From Heyndrickxia sporothermodurans (GTDB lineage: Bacteria; Bacillota; Bacilli; Bacillales; Bacillaceae_C), in contig BORH01000015.1 in the NCBI GenBank assembly GCA_018333075.1, positions 1-64,000 on the forward strand: 64,000 bases of DNA, read 5' to 3'. The translations under genes were made by a program, and so were the position numbers. A model generated the notes under the pieces. That model made no database searches and had not been told where the DNA came from. It worked only from the letters and a program-made list of their open reading frames with translations. This document shows, piece after piece, positions 44,421-54,156 of the stretch; position 1 is the first letter of the stretch; every line of letters starts with the position of its first letter.

Positions 44421-45164
44421 TTACCTGTTTTTTGCTAACATCCGTTTCAAAAATTCTCTCGTTCGTTCTTGTGTAGGATGATTAAAGAGTTGCTCCGGAC
44501 TTCCCTCTTCAGCAATGACACCTTTATCCATAAATACAACGCGGTTTGAAACTTCTTTTGCAAATTCCATTTCGTGAGTGACGATAAGCATCGTAAGACC
44601 ACTTTCAGCAAGCTCCCTCATTACTTTAAGAACTTCTCCCACTAATTCAGGATCGAGCGCAGAGGTGGGTTCATCAAATAACATCACATCCGGCTCCATC
44701 GAAAGAGCTCTCGCTATCGCAACACGCTGTTTTTGTCCTCCTGATAATTGTTTTGGTTTTGCTTGTACATATTAGCTCATTCCCACAACCTTCAAATACT
44801 TCAAAGCGATTTTTTCTGCCTCTTCACGAGAACGCTTTAATACTTTCATTTGCCCAATTACACAGTTGCTCATAACATCATGGTTATTGAATAAGTTAAA
44901 CTGCTGAAATACCATCCCTAATTTTGTACGAAAAGCTGAAATATCGCGAGAATGTTCTAATATATTTTTACCTTTATAAAGGATTTGGCCGCCACTTGGC
45001 TTTTCCAATAAATTTGTACAACGAAGAAGTGTTGATTTCCCTGATCCGGATGAACCAATAATCGAAACAACTTCTCCCCTGTTAACTGAAAAATTTATAT
45101 CCTTTAACACTTCGTTTTTTCCAAAGCTTTTACTTAAATGATGAATTTCAATAATCTTCTCCAC
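44421..45164 (-). pseudogene. amino-acid ABC transporter ATPase with in-frame stop
   Basis: Together 247 codons encode a polar amino-acid ABC ATPase (GlnQ/HisP type): Walker A GSSGSGKS (about residues 37-44), Q-loop FQQFNLFNN, signature [15 protein letters not shown], Walker [13 protein letters not shown] and H-loop VTHEME. The frame is continuous but carries one TAA at 44772-44774, between VVGMS and YVQAKPKQ, where the family has a sense codon (probably Glu GAA). It could be a nonsense mutation or a sequencing error. The first piece lacks the signature motif. A restart at the downstream ATG would lack the Walker A motif. Confidence 0.9.
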
Positions 45165-45202
45165 GTCATTCCCTCCTTCGTCTACGATTTAGCATTTTAT
45201 CT

Positions 45203-45928
45203 TCAGGAAATTCGATGATCGACTTGTTTATAATTTTCCGGACCATCTAATTTCTTTTCAAAGTAACGTAGGATTCTCGAAACAGTAATCGTCATAATGA
45301 GGTAAAGTACACACGCGACAAAGAAGGATTCAAAATATCTGAAATTATTTCCGGCAATCGATTTGGTTAGGAAATATAATTCTGATACAGAAATGACATT
45401 TAAAACAGAGGTATCCTTAATATTAATTACGTATTGATTGCCAACCGAAGGCAATATATTGCGAATAGCTTGAGGCAAGACGATGGTAGTCATCGTTTGA
45501 AAATGGTTCATTCCAATCGCTTGGGCTGCTTCATACTGCCCTTTATCTACTGAAATAATCCCACCACGTATAATTTCTGCCATATAGGCACCGGTATTAA
45601 TCGAAACGATAAGAATGGCAGCATACAGTCGGTTCATATCCATGCCAAACGCTAAAGCGGAACCATAAAAAATAACCATTGCTTGGGCAATCATCGGTGT
45701 TCCGCGAAATATTTCGATATAAATAGAAAAAATGACTTGAATCACTTTAAGGCAAAATCTTTTTATTCCTCGATCAAGCTGTGGAATTGTTCGGATTACC
45801 CCTATAAAAAGACCGATAAGAAAACCAAAGATTGTACCTATCGTAGCGATTAATAACGTGATCCCTGCACCGCGAATAAACATGGGCCAGTTTTCAGCAA
45901 CGATTTTCATTAACCATTCCCAAGTCAT
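45203..45928 (-). CDS. amino-acid ABC transporter permease
   Basis: A 241-residue permease of the HisM/GlnP type with about five membrane helices. The cytosolic EAA loop (QYEAAQAIGMNHFQTMTTIV, about residues 150-170, then LPQAIRNILPSVGNQY) contacts the ATPase. The start is the ATG at 45926-45928 after GGAGG; the upstream in-frame stretch is rejected. The gene looks intact, but its ATPase and binding protein partners are broken, so it is probably not functional in transport. Confidence 0.88.
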   Translation of the reverse strand: MTWEWLMKIVAENWPMFIRGAGITLLIATIGTIFGFLIGLFIGVIRTIPQLDRGIKRFCLKVIQVIFSIYIEIFRGTPMIAQAMVIFYGSALAFGMDMNRLYAAILIVSINTGAYMAEIIRGGIISVDKGQYEAAQAIGMNHFQTMTTIVLPQAIRNILPSVGNQYVINIKDTSVLNVISVSELYFLTKSIAGNNFRYFESFFVACVLYLIMTITVSRILRYFEKKLDGPENYKQVDHRIS

Positions 45929-45956
45929 ATTTGTCCTCCTCTCTAGAAAAAACAAA

Positions 45957-46095
45957 TGCGTAAGCGCCTTGATCAGCCTCGACAAGCAAATGTTCTTTCA
46001 ATAAGGAAGTCTGCACTTTAACTTCATTATTGAAAGCGTATTTGACCTTGAGGGGCTAGGCGCTGGAGCTGAACGTAGACTTCCCCCATAGGAAA
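45957..46095. repeat. dispersed Bacillaceae-type hairpin repeat
   Basis: The left arm AAGCGCCTTGATCAGCCTCG and the right arm GAGGGGCTAGGCGCTGGAGC form an imperfect inverted repeat. Inner arms CTTTCAATAA (45995-46004) / TTATTGAAAG (46028-46037) extend the stem. The GGGGCTAGGCGCTGGAGCT-type arm is one I know as a recurrent intergenic repeat in Bacillaceae genomes. It lies between the binding-protein and permease genes of the same operon. Confidence 0.6.
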
Positions 46096-46174
46096 GTGAT
46101 CCACAAGCGAATATTTTATCATTTCCTATCGACAAGAAAACCAGGTCCATGATCATGCACCCGGCTTCACATCA

Positions 46175-46893
46175 TCATTCTTTAGATGCTGGTTGATTTT
46201 TTATCGCTGCATCCATAATACCTGCACGTTCCTGCTCGGAAATTTTAGATAAAATTTTATTGATTTGTTCCGTTAATTTACTATTTTTAGTGACACCTAC
46301 TGCAATCGCGGTGTCTTCATCTGAGGTTTTAAACCCATCAGTAAATTCAATCATCTTATAATTCTCATTAGCTGACTCGGCACTAATTCCTTCTGGGCGT
46401 TCAGATACATAACCATCAATGACTCCTGATTCAAGAGCTACCCTCATAGCTGGAAAATTATCCATTGCTGGCTGCTTCTTCACACCTTTAATTTGATCAA
46501 TAACGGTATAATGGAATGTATTTAATTGTGCAGTGATTTTAGCTCCTTTAAAATCTTGAATAGAAGAAGCTCCATCATATTTCCCGCCTTTTTTAACAAC
46601 CATCACTAAATCTGATTTATAATAAATATCCGAGAAATCAATGGTCTTTTTCCGATCTGCTGTCGGTGACATTCCAGCTATGATGGCATCAATTTTTCCT
46701 GAGGTTAAAGCAGGTACGAGACCATCCCATTCTGTTTTCACAATCACTAATTTTTTTCCTAACCCATCGGCAATCCTTTTAGCAATTTATTCTCTGTTTC
46801 ACTACCTCCAGAACTACTGCTTGACCCACATCCTGATAAAAATAAGGACAGGATCAACAATATGGATGCAAAAAATAATATCTTCTTTTTCAT
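46175..46893 (-). pseudogene. truncated amino-acid-binding lipoprotein of the ABC transporter
   Basis: The ATG at 46891-46893 starts a proper lipoprotein signal (ILLILSLFLSGCGSSSSSGG, lipobox L-S-G-C). After about 31 codons the frame breaks at about 46790, joining in another frame to AKRIADGLGKKLVIVKTEWD. That join skips the about 40 residues that normally begin the mature domain. The rest (46175-46747) matches extracellular solute-binding proteins family 3 (GLVPALTSGKIDAIIAGMSP, then ESGVIDGYVSERPEG). A deletion plus frameshift has disabled it. Confidence 0.85.
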
Positions 46894-47000
46894 AAGTGAG
46901 TATCTCCTCCTAATTTTTGTAGTAAAAATAACTAAATGAATCGTACGAAACTACTACTTCCATGTTGTTTGCACTATAAATTTATTCAAGAAGTACTAAG

Positions 47001-47037
47001 AATAGAACAAGACCTGAGAGTTGAACTCAGGTCTTGT
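47001..47037 (-). terminator. terminator after the 70-residue membrane protein gene
   Basis: Perfect 12-bp stem ACAAGACCTGAG / CTCAGGTCTTGT; on the minus strand it is followed by TCTATTCTT. Confidence 0.6.
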
Positions 47038-47088
47038 AATTACATTATTTATCAACAAAAAACGGGGTCCTGATTTGGAGGAACACCT

Positions 47089-47301
47089 TTAAAACACTAA
47101 TAATAATCCTACTACTATTAAAATACCTCCAAATAATACACGAATTCCTTCGCTAGAAATTGGATCTGATAAAATATCTATAATGACAATAAAAAAATCA
47201 ATTATTTTGTTCCCTCTTTTTTCCTTCGCTGAAAGACGAATTCCTGATATCACCAAATAGATCCCAATAAACCAAAATAAAATTGTCCATAAAAATATCA
47301 A
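47089..47301 (-). CDS. small two-helix membrane protein
   Basis: A 70-residue protein with two hydrophobic segments (residues about 1-22 and 50-70) and a charged centre (RLSAKEKRGNKIIDFF). It probably starts at TTG (47299-47301) with GGTGA six bases before it. I do not recognise the family. It has its own terminator. Confidence 0.6.
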   Translation of the reverse strand: MIFLWTILFWFIGIYLVISGIRLSAKEKRGNKIIDFFIVIIDILSDPISSEGIRVLFGGILIVVGLLLVF

Positions 47302-47358
47302 TGAATTTCACCAACCTTTTTATTTCCATTTAAAATTATTTGTTGTTCCATAATATAT

Positions 47359-47394
47359 AAAGGCGAACAAGTAGCCAATCTCTTGTTCGCCTTT
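47359..47394. terminator. terminator of the amino-acid permease gene
   Basis: Perfect 13-bp stem AAAGGCGAACAAG / CTTGTTCGCCTTT with a 10-nt loop. It lies 37 bp after the permease stop. Confidence 0.75.
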
Positions 47395-47430
47395 ACTTTA
47401 AATTTCATATGGCTTCTCCATATACTTCTT

Positions 47431-48816
47431 TTAAAGAAGCTCCTCTTCTTCTCTAACTTTTAACGGTGTTCGCTTGTCCATTTTTAAAATAAAATAACTT
47501 GCGGCAACAAGTGCTAAGAATACTAATCCGATCATAAGTGAAATACGAGTACTATCATTCAGCCACATACCTACGAGAACGAAAAGCAAAAAGGCAATTG
47601 TTACATAGTTTGTATAAGGAGCAAATGGCATTTTAAACGGATGATTGCCCATTTCTGCAGCTCTTAACTTTCTAAATCTAATTTGACTTATTAATAGAAC
47701 AAACCATGGAATCATCCCTGGTAGAACACTTGCACTGTAAACGTAAATAAATAGTTTAGAAGGGGCAATATAATTTAAAACAACCCCGATGGCTAAACCA
47801 ATGAGAACAGCGATTGTACAATAGGCTGGAACACCATTTTTTGATACTTTAGCAAAAATTTTAGGTGCCTGACCTTCCATCGCTAAAGTATAAAGCATTC
47901 GACCCGCACTAAATATCCCACTGTTACATCCAGACATTGCCGCTGTAATAACAACAAAGTTTATAATACCAGCTGCTGCAGTTATTCCAATCTTGGCGAA
48001 GGTAGAAACAAATGGACTCTCAATGGAACTTAATTGATCCCACGGATAGACAGTTACAATGACAAAAATAGCACCAATGTAGAAAATTAATATACGCCAA
48101 ATAATTGTTTTTATCGCTTTAGTTAAAGTGTTTGTAGGATCCTTCGCTTCTCCTGCTGTAATTCCAACAAGTTCAACTCCTTGGAAAGAGGCGACTACAA
48201 TGGAAAGTGCGAAGAAAAATCCTTTCCAGCCTCCTGCAAAGAAACCGCCATTCGCCCAAAGATTGGATAATCCAATCGCATGGCCGCCATTTCCTAATCC
48301 AAAGAAAATTAGGCCTATTCCCGCAATAATCATTAATATAATCGTTACGATTTTTATAAGTGCGAACCAAAATTCAAATTCACCAAAAAATTTTACCGAA
48401 ATAAGGTTTGCGGAACCGAGAATAATCATAGCAATCACACCAGGTATCCATGCAGGTAAGTGTGGGAACCAATATTTCATATACATCCCAACGGCAATAA
48501 TTTCAGACATTCCGACGAGTACCCATTGAAACCAATAGCTCCAAGCAGTCATGTAACCTGCTAATGGATGAATATATTTACGGGCGAAGGTTGCAAAGGA
48601 ACCAGTAGTAGGCTCTAAATAGAGCATTTCTCCCATCGATCTCATAATTAAAAAGATAAAAAGACCAGCAATCGCATACGCTAGCAGAGTAGATGGTCCA
48701 GCCCATTTAATGGTACTGGCTGAGCCCATAAATAACCCAACACCAATGGTACCACCTAAAGCAATCATTTGAATATGACGTGATTCAAGTCCTCTTTTCA
48801 ATTCTTTGTTCGACAT
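47431..48816 (-). CDS. amino-acid permease (APC superfamily)
   Basis: A 461-residue amino-acid transporter family permease with twelve helices. The substrate-backbone loop [13 protein letters not shown] is at about residues 21-33, and the AAT-type signature continues with [14 protein letters not shown] and [16 protein letters not shown]. Further on are [19 protein letters not shown] and [16 protein letters not shown]. The closest families are the D-alanine/D-serine/glycine (CycA/AapA) and proline (ProY) permeases; the substrate cannot be decided. A ribosome-binding site GGGGGAG precedes the ATG. The upstream 48817-49139 holds no gene or T-box. Confidence 0.88.
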   Translation of the reverse strand: MSNKELKRGLESRHIQMIALGGTIGVGLFMGSASTIKWAGPSTLLAYAIAGLFIFLIMRSMGEMLYLEPTTGSFATFARKYIHPLAGYMTAWSYWFQWVLVGMSEIIAVGMYMKYWFPHLPAWIPGVIAMIILGSANLISVKFFGEFEFWFALIKIVTIILMIIAGIGLIFFGLGNGGHAIGLSNLWANGGFFAGGWKGFFFALSIVVASFQGVELVGITAGEAKDPTNTLTKAIKTIIWRILIFYIGAIFVIVTVYPWDQLSSIESPFVSTFAKIGITAAAGIINFVVITAAMSGCNSGIFSAGRMLYTLAMEGQAPKIFAKVSKNGVPAYCTIAVLIGLAIGVVLNYIAPSKLFIYVYSASVLPGMIPWFVLLISQIRFRKLRAAEMGNHPFKMPFAPYTNYVTIAFLLFVLVGMWLNDSTRISLMIGLVFLALVAASYFILKMDKRTPLKVREEEELL

Positions 48817-49139
48817 GATGAACTCCCCCAGTTGTTTGTGAAGACAAAGTGGACAGAAATAATTATATTGAAACTATTTTTTCTCTGAGCTGCCTTCTGT
48901 TCTTAGAATGAAATCTTCATAAATTTCTAAATTCATTATTACTATTCTTGAAAAACTTAATCTAACTATCTCTGATTATAGTTTTTCAACATTCCCTTTA
49001 CTATTTTATCATAATAAATTTTCCGTAAAAACACAAATGTATTTTTAGGATGGACACATAACTTTCCTTTCAAAAGAATAATAAAAGACTTCTAAGAAGA
49101 GGTCTTTATGAGTTATTTTCTTAGATTCTAATCAAGAAC

Positions 49140-49174
49140 AAAAAAAGCACTTATTAAGTAACTTAATAAGTGCT
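49140..49174 (-). terminator. terminator of azoR
   Basis: Perfect stem AGCACTTATTAAG / CTTAATAAGTGCT with a 3-nt loop, followed on the minus strand by seven T. Confidence 0.85.
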
Positions 49175-49206
49175 CCATTTTGATTTCTACTAAAACATCT
49201 ATAAAA

Positions 49207-49854
49207 TTATACTAAAGTAACTTGGTTTACTAGTTTAGTAGCTGCTTCTTTTACTCGTTTTAAACCTTCTTGGATAATTTCTTCTGCTTTATTAGGCATA
49301 GCGTTGTGACCCTCGATAACAACTTCATCAATAATTTCCATTCCGAATACGCCACCAAATACGTTACGCATATAATTAACAGCCATTTCCATCGGTGCTG
49401 CTTCAGGTGTTGAATAAATCCCACCGCGTGCATTCAAAAAGATTGCTTTTTTGTCGGTCATTAATTGAATCATATTTCCTTCTGCATCATATTTAAATGC
49501 AAAACCAGCAGTGTAAACATATTCAATAAATGTTTGTAACTTAGCTGGGATCGTTAGATTCCATAATGGGAAGGCAAATACAACTACATCTGCAGCTGTT
49601 ACTGCGTCCATTGCTTTTTGCTTCGCATTTAATAGACGTTGTTCTAAATCAGTTAATTCTTCGCCATTTTTTAATTTTCCAAAAGCGTGGAATAAATCCT
49701 GGCCAAAATATGGTGTATCCTCTGCAAACACATCATATGTAGTCACATTCAAATTCTCAGCACCTTTTATCGCTTCCATAAATGTTTCATACATTTTACT
49801 GGATACGCCTTCATCTGCTGGACGGTTGTTTGCTTTAACGACTAAAACGTTCAT
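49207..49854 (-). CDS. azoR: FMN-dependent NADH-azoreductase
   Basis: A 215-residue flavodoxin-fold quinone/azo reductase. Conserved elements are the FMN phosphate-binding N-terminus (LVVKANNRPADEGVSSKMYE), the FAFPLWNLTIPAKLQTFIEY block (about residues 94-113) and NARGGIYST (about 142-150). AzoR enzymes reduce quinones and azo compounds in two-electron steps, protecting against thiol and electrophile stress. AGGAGG precedes the ATG. It is monocistronic and divergent from gabD. Confidence 0.93.
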   Translation of the reverse strand: MNVLVVKANNRPADEGVSSKMYETFMEAIKGAENLNVTTYDVFAEDTPYFGQDLFHAFGKLKNGEELTDLEQRLLNAKQKAMDAVTAADVVVFAFPLWNLTIPAKLQTFIEYVYTAGFAFKYDAEGNMIQLMTDKKAIFLNARGGIYSTPEAAPMEMAVNYMRNVFGGVFGMEIIDEVVIEGHNAMPNKAEEIIQEGLKRVKEAATKLVNQVTLV

Positions 49855-50149
49855 GTAAAAAATCCTCCTATTTCTATGTTGTAGAAAAAATATATGTTAA
49901 AAAATGATCTTTTGGTTAAGGACAGTACTGCTTAATCCCCTCCGAAAACATATTATATCACCCTCACTTAAATTTGTTTGGAATTCTGCTTCAAAAAAAA
50001 ATTAGTAGAATGGTAGTCTTAGGTCCTTTTATTTGATTGCATATGGTTTTACTGTTGAAGCACTTCCTAGTATCCTTATTACAAGAAAGTTTTTTGATTA
50101 ACTGGGAAACATAGATTAATAGAATCAAATGGAATGGAGTGAATCATTC

Positions 50150-51568
50150 ATGGAAAAATATTCAATGTACTGTAATGGTGAATGGATTGGAAGTAATCTA
50201 CCCGAATTAGAAATCACCAATCCGGCTACTGGAGAAACAATTGCAAAGGTTCCATTTGGGGGAAAAAAAGAAGCACAGCTTGCCGTTGATGCTGCAAGTG
50301 AAGCCTTTCCAAAATGGGCAGCTCTTTCTGCATATGAACGAAGCGATTATATCCGAGCTTGGTATGAGTTGGTAAAAGAAAATGAGATAGATCTTGCGAA
50401 AACGATGACTGCTGAACAAGGGAAGCCATTGAAAGAAGCACTTGGCGAAATTCAATATGCAAATGGCTTTCTTTCCTGGTATGCAGAAGAAGGAAAACGT
50501 ATTTATGGAGAAACGATTCCAGCAACACAGCGTAATAAACGGCTTTGGGTTCAGAAACAGCCTGTTGGAGTGGTAGCTGCTATTACACCATGGAATTTTC
50601 CAGCCGCTATGATAACACGTAAAGTGGGTCCAGCATTGGCTGCTGGTTGTACCGTTGTCGTAAAACCTGCTGAGCAAACTCCACTTACTGCTTTGAAGCT
50701 TGCAGAATTGGCTGAAAAAGCAGGCATTCCAAAAGGTGTCATCAATGTAATTACTGGTGATCCTAAGGAGATTGGTGAGGTATGGCTACAAGATCCTAAA
50801 GTTAGAAAGCTTACTTTTACTGGTTCCACAGGTGTAGGAAAATTATTAATGCGCGGTTCTGCCGACACTGTAAAAAAAGTTTCTCTTGAGCTAGGTGGAC
50901 ATGCCCCTGTTATCATTACTAAAAATGCAGATATAAACAAAGCAGTCGATGGAGTAATCGCTGCTAAATTCCGAAATGCAGGACAAACCTGTGTCTGCTC
51001 AAACCGAATCTATGTTCATGAGGATGTTCGGGACGAATTCACAAGTAAGTTCACTGCAAAAGTTAAAGAATTAAAAATCGGAAACGGTTTGGATGATGGT
51101 ACTGAGATCGGGCCACTTATCGATGAAGCAGCCATTGCTAAGGTTCAAAAGCATGTGAACGATGCAATCGAAAAAGGAGCAAAGGTTGAAACAGGAGGAA
51201 AATCAGCCAACGGACTTTTCTTTGAACCTACTGTCCTCTCCAATGTAAATGATGACATGCTTTGTATGACTGAGGAAACCTTTGGCCCACTTGCACCAGT
51301 TGCCACTTATACTAATGAAGAAGAAGTCATTCAAAGAGCTAACGATTCTATTTTTGGACTTGCTGCTTATGTTTTTACCGAAAATATATCTGAAGGGATA
51401 AAAATTGTTGAGAGCTTAGAATATGGTATTATCGGCTTCAATGATGGACTTCCATCCACACCGCAGGCTCCATTCGGCGGCTTTAAGCAAAGCGGCCTCG
51501 GACGTGAAGGTGGTCACCATGGAATTGAAGAATATTTAGAGGTTAAGTATATTTCCTTAGGTTTATAA
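50150..51568 (+). CDS. gabD: NAD(P)-dependent succinate-semialdehyde dehydrogenase
   Basis: A 472-residue aldehyde dehydrogenase of the GabD type. Visible are the active-site Glu region LELGGHAP (about residues 247-254), the catalytic Cys in NAGQTCVCSNR (about 277-287), ITPWNFPAAMITRKVGPALA (about 145-164), and a C-terminal PFGGFKQSGLGREGG. It oxidises succinic semialdehyde to succinate, for example in GABA breakdown; no gabT is adjacent. I start at the ATG at 50150, ten bases after GGAG, rather than the ATG seven codons earlier, which has no ribosome-binding site. A strong terminator follows. Confidence 0.92.
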   Translation: MEKYSMYCNGEWIGSNLPELEITNPATGETIAKVPFGGKKEAQLAVDAASEAFPKWAALSAYERSDYIRAWYELVKENEIDLAKTMTAEQGKPLKEALGEIQYANGFLSWYAEEGKRIYGETIPATQRNKRLWVQKQPVGVVAAITPWNFPAAMITRKVGPALAAGCTVVVKPAEQTPLTALKLAELAEKAGIPKGVINVITGDPKEIGEVWLQDPKVRKLTFTGSTGVGKLLMRGSADTVKKVSLELGGHAPVIITKNADINKAVDGVIAAKFRNAGQTCVCSNRIYVHEDVRDEFTSKFTAKVKELKIGNGLDDGTEIGPLIDEAAIAKVQKHVNDAIEKGAKVETGGKSANGLFFEPTVLSNVNDDMLCMTEETFGPLAPVATYTNEEEVIQRANDSIFGLAAYVFTENISEGIKIVESLEYGIIGFNDGLPSTPQAPFGGFKQSGLGREGGHHGIEEYLEVKYISLGL

Positions 51569-51576
51569 ATCACTAA

Positions 51577-51615
51577 AAATGGAGGAGGCAGATTCAAGCC
51601 TCCTCCATTTTTTAT
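51577..51615 (+). terminator. terminator of gabD
   Basis: AAATGGAGGAGGC / GCCTCCTCCATTT stem with an 8-nt loop and a run of T, 10-45 bp after the stop. Confidence 0.9.
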
Positions 51616-51684
51616 TTCCGAATAGTATTCTTTTAGATTGGTTCGTATTCAATTGAAACTCCGGTAAACGATTTTGAACAGGAT

Positions 51685-52014
51685 AATATTCTTTTGATGA
51701 CCGTTTTTTTCGGATTTTATCCTGTTACGGCTGCATTATCCTTTTGCGTGACCTTTTTCTTCAAATGCTAGCCTTAACGGGCACCATTCTCCTTTTGCGT
51801 GACCGTTTTCTTCAAATATTAGCCTTAACGGGCATCATTATTCTTTTGCGTGACCTTTTTCTTCAAAAACTAGCCTTAACGGACATCATTCTCCTTTTGC
51901 ATGACCGTTTTCTCCAAATATTAGCCTTAACGGGCACCTTTATTCTTTTGCGTGACCTTTTTCTTCATATGCTAGCCTAAACGAGCACTATTATCCTTTT
52001 GCGTGACCTTTTCA
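51685..52014. repeat. minisatellite with 51-bp unit
   Basis: About six and a half head-to-tail copies begin with (C/T)TCTTTTG...TGACC at about 51689, 51740, 51791, 51841, 51892, 51943 and 51995. A unit contains CCTTTTGCGTGACCTTTTTC and, further on, TAGCCTTAACGGGCA. The first copy is more diverged. Because 51 is a multiple of three, a plus frame stays open through it (51744-51980), but it has no ribosome-binding site or known family. It lies between the gabD terminator and an acetyltransferase gene. Confidence 0.85.
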
Positions 52015-52023
52015 AGCAACCAA

Positions 52024-52809
52024 TCATTCAAAAACAATCATTTCTCCTACCTCTGTAAACCCAGCCCTCTTATAAATGTTGATTCCATCTTGAGATGCTT
52101 GTAAAACACAAGGCTTCCCTTTCTGTTCACCCTGGATCTGATGAAGTAGAAACTGAAACATCATGCTTCCAAAGCCTTTCCCTCTATACTCTTGTTTTGT
52201 CATTACATCATAAATCCCGTAACTACCATCCGATTCAATGATACATCCAGTAGACACTGCCTTTTCCTCGTAAAAGCCGATAAACCAGTTATATATCTTT
52301 TGATTAAAATTAGCCGCTAATTTTTCGAAAAAAAGTGCAAGCGTCTCGTATTCTGAAGATCCTTCAAATAAAGATTGAAAAACTTCAGCATATATTCGTA
52401 AATCCTCTACGTCCGTAACTTGTCTAATATCTAACAAATTGGAAGATAACGGCTTAATAGATTGAATGGATTCATCATCTAATTTCATTGTTACATTTCT
52501 CTCTGCTTCATTCAGCCCTAAGCTGTTTAGCCATTTCACGGATTCATTCGTTAAAAAACGCTCATCCATCCAAACACTTAATGGAAAGCCTTTATTAATA
52601 AATGAAGAAATGGCTTGTTTGAATTTAGCTTCAATAGTAGTTGGTATTGTACGTAAAGGAACCAGTACATTAAAAGTATCTGAAGGAAAGCCTGAATCAA
52701 CGGTTATAAAATGTTGATTTTCCTGAACTTTAACACCTTGAGTACATAATGAAAGAGATGTGGTTTTAGCAATAAAATTATCTAGTACTAAGTCTTGATC
52801 TGAAACCAT
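52024..52809 (-). CDS. GNAT family acetyltransferase
   Basis: A 261-residue protein. The C-terminal half is a GNAT N-acetyltransferase domain with the acetyl-CoA-binding motif A, TKQEYRGKGFGSMMFQFLLH (R/Q-x-x-G-x-G pattern, about residues 203-222), and the end KRAGFTEVGEMIVFE. The N-terminal about 120 residues are a second, degenerate GNAT-like part. The substrate is unknown. The start ATG at 52807-52809 follows AGGTGA; the GTG three codons earlier is inside the ribosome-binding site. Confidence 0.82.
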   Translation of the reverse strand: MVSDQDLVLDNFIAKTTSLSLCTQGVKVQENQHFITVDSGFPSDTFNVLVPLRTIPTTIEAKFKQAISSFINKGFPLSVWMDERFLTNESVKWLNSLGLNEAERNVTMKLDDESIQSIKPLSSNLLDIRQVTDVEDLRIYAEVFQSLFEGSSEYETLALFFEKLAANFNQKIYNWFIGFYEEKAVSTGCIIESDGSYGIYDVMTKQEYRGKGFGSMMFQFLLHQIQGEQKGKPCVLQASQDGINIYKRAGFTEVGEMIVFE

Positions 52810-52940
52810 CGTTATCACCTTTTTTAAATAAATTTAAGAGCGCTCTTTGGAAAGTATTATACTGACTATAAAAACATTTTTATATAATTTTCACAAATTT
52901 TATATCCTCCCATAATATTCTGATAATTATTCATCCTGTA

Positions 52941-52969
52941 AAAAAAGAAGCACCCATCACGGTGCTTCT
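52941..52969 (-). terminator. terminator of the Bcr/CflA exporter gene
   Basis: The minus strand reads AGAAGCACC, a 5-nt loop, GGTGCTTCT and then seven T. Confidence 0.85.
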
Positions 52970-54147
52970 CTCCTTATAATAAACTTTTTGCCAAGTCCCC
53001 ACATCAATACACTTATGACCAGGAAATATAACGGCATCGTCATCAACGATCCATTATGAAGAAGGCTTATTCCAGTAGTTACCAAACTAACTAACAGATA
53101 GTAGCCTAAGCTGAAAATTGCTCCAGCTGTTCCAATGACATCATAAAAATCAATGAGAGCAAGACTGAGGCAATTTGGTAAAGCAATGCTTGCTCCCAGT
53201 AGCATGATAAAAATAGTTATTAACATACATATCATTAACATTGTATTTGGCATTATTGTAAGAATACTTACTAATGCCAATAATAAAGAGCCGATCATCA
53301 TAACGAAGCAACCGAGATGAATAATGCTTTCTGGTTGAAGTCTGGTCAATAGTCTCTTTGATATCATTGCTCCAATGATAGAGGCAACTGCCACAATAAT
53401 CCCCAAAAATCCATAAAAACCTGGAGTCATGTGAAAGTACTCTATAAAAATAAAGGGTGCTTCAGAGTAATAACTAAATAAAATCCCGTTGATTCCACCA
53501 ATCAACAATCCAAAGATAAGAACTCTTGGTGATGAAACGATTCGTTTCGCAACTGGAAAAATAGCTACTCTTGTTCTAGTAGAAACATCCATTGTTTCTG
53601 ATAGACTAAAGAAAGTATAAATAAACAGCAACACACTCATGATCACTAGCACAAAAAATACTGCCCTAAAGCCGAGTGCTTGGTCAACCCAACCGCCAAT
53701 AAGCGGTCCAACTGCAGGTGTAAAGGCTATAACAGCTGAAATTTGTGCAAACATTGCGTGCCTTTTACTTCCAGACACACTCTCACGAAGAATCGTCTGA
53801 GTGATGACCGAACCAGTCGCTGCCCCAAAGGCTTGAATAAACCGACTAGCTAAAAGCAGATAGATAGATTCAGAGTAAAAGCACAACAAGCTTCCAATTC
53901 CATATACGAACAAGCCACCTAACATCGCAGGTCTTCGTCCAATAAAATCAGAAATCCATCCCCAGCAAAATACACCTAAAGCAAATCCAATAAAATAAAT
54001 ACTTAAGGTTAACTGGACGGAACTGTTTGAGGCACCAAGCTCAACAGATATATCTGGTAGCGATGGTGTATAGATTGTTTCACTTATTTGTGGAAATGCC
54101 ACAAGAACAATCATTAAAAGTAAAGATGGTGCTGTATATTTTTTCAT
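52957..54147 (-). CDS. Bcr/CflA-type MFS drug exporter
   Basis: A 396-residue multidrug/H+ antiporter of the DHA1 Bcr/CflA branch with twelve helices. It opens with the family signature (ETIYTPSLPDIS, about residues 23-34), then GWISDFIGRRPAMLGGLFVY (motif A, about 62-81), RFIQAFGAATGSVITQTILR and motif C-like AFTPAVGPLIGGWV. Members export chloramphenicol, bicyclomycin, sulfonamides or similar compounds. TAGGAGGG lies eight bases before the ATG. That site is complementary to a segment about 105 nt upstream, with a 16-codon leader ORF between them, which suggests inducible translation. Confidence 0.88.
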   Translation of the reverse strand: MKKYTAPSLLLMIVLVAFPQISETIYTPSLPDISVELGASNSSVQLTLSIYFIGFALGVFCWGWISDFIGRRPAMLGGLFVYGIGSLLCFYSESIYLLLASRFIQAFGAATGSVITQTILRESVSGSKRHAMFAQISAVIAFTPAVGPLIGGWVDQALGFRAVFFVLVIMSVLLFIYTFFSLSETMDVSTRTRVAIFPVAKRIVSSPRVLIFGLLIGGINGILFSYYSEAPFIFIEYFHMTPGFYGFLGIIVAVASIIGAMISKRLLTRLQPESIIHLGCFVMMIGSLLLALVSILTIMPNTMLMICMLITIFIMLLGASIALPNCLSLALIDFYDVIGTAGAIFSLGYYLLVSLVTTGISLLHNGSLMTMPLYFLVISVLMWGLGKKFIIRREAP

Positions 54148-54156
54148 TTTTTTGCC

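Noticed and set aside
44421-44699. Separate short ATPase gene starting inside the transporter ATPase
   Set aside because: Reading the frame upstream shows the same ABC ATPase continuing through a single TAA, so it is one broken gene.
48817-49139. T-box leader upstream of the amino-acid permease
   Set aside because: No T-box core sequence and no terminator/antiterminator pair were found.
50207-50940. Long antisense ORFs within gabD
   Set aside because: They are shadows in the reverse frames of a clearly conserved gene and have no ribosome-binding sites.
51744-51980. 78-codon ORF with 17-residue repeats
   Set aside because: It lies wholly within the 51-bp minisatellite, has no ribosome-binding site, and stays open only because the unit length is a multiple of three.
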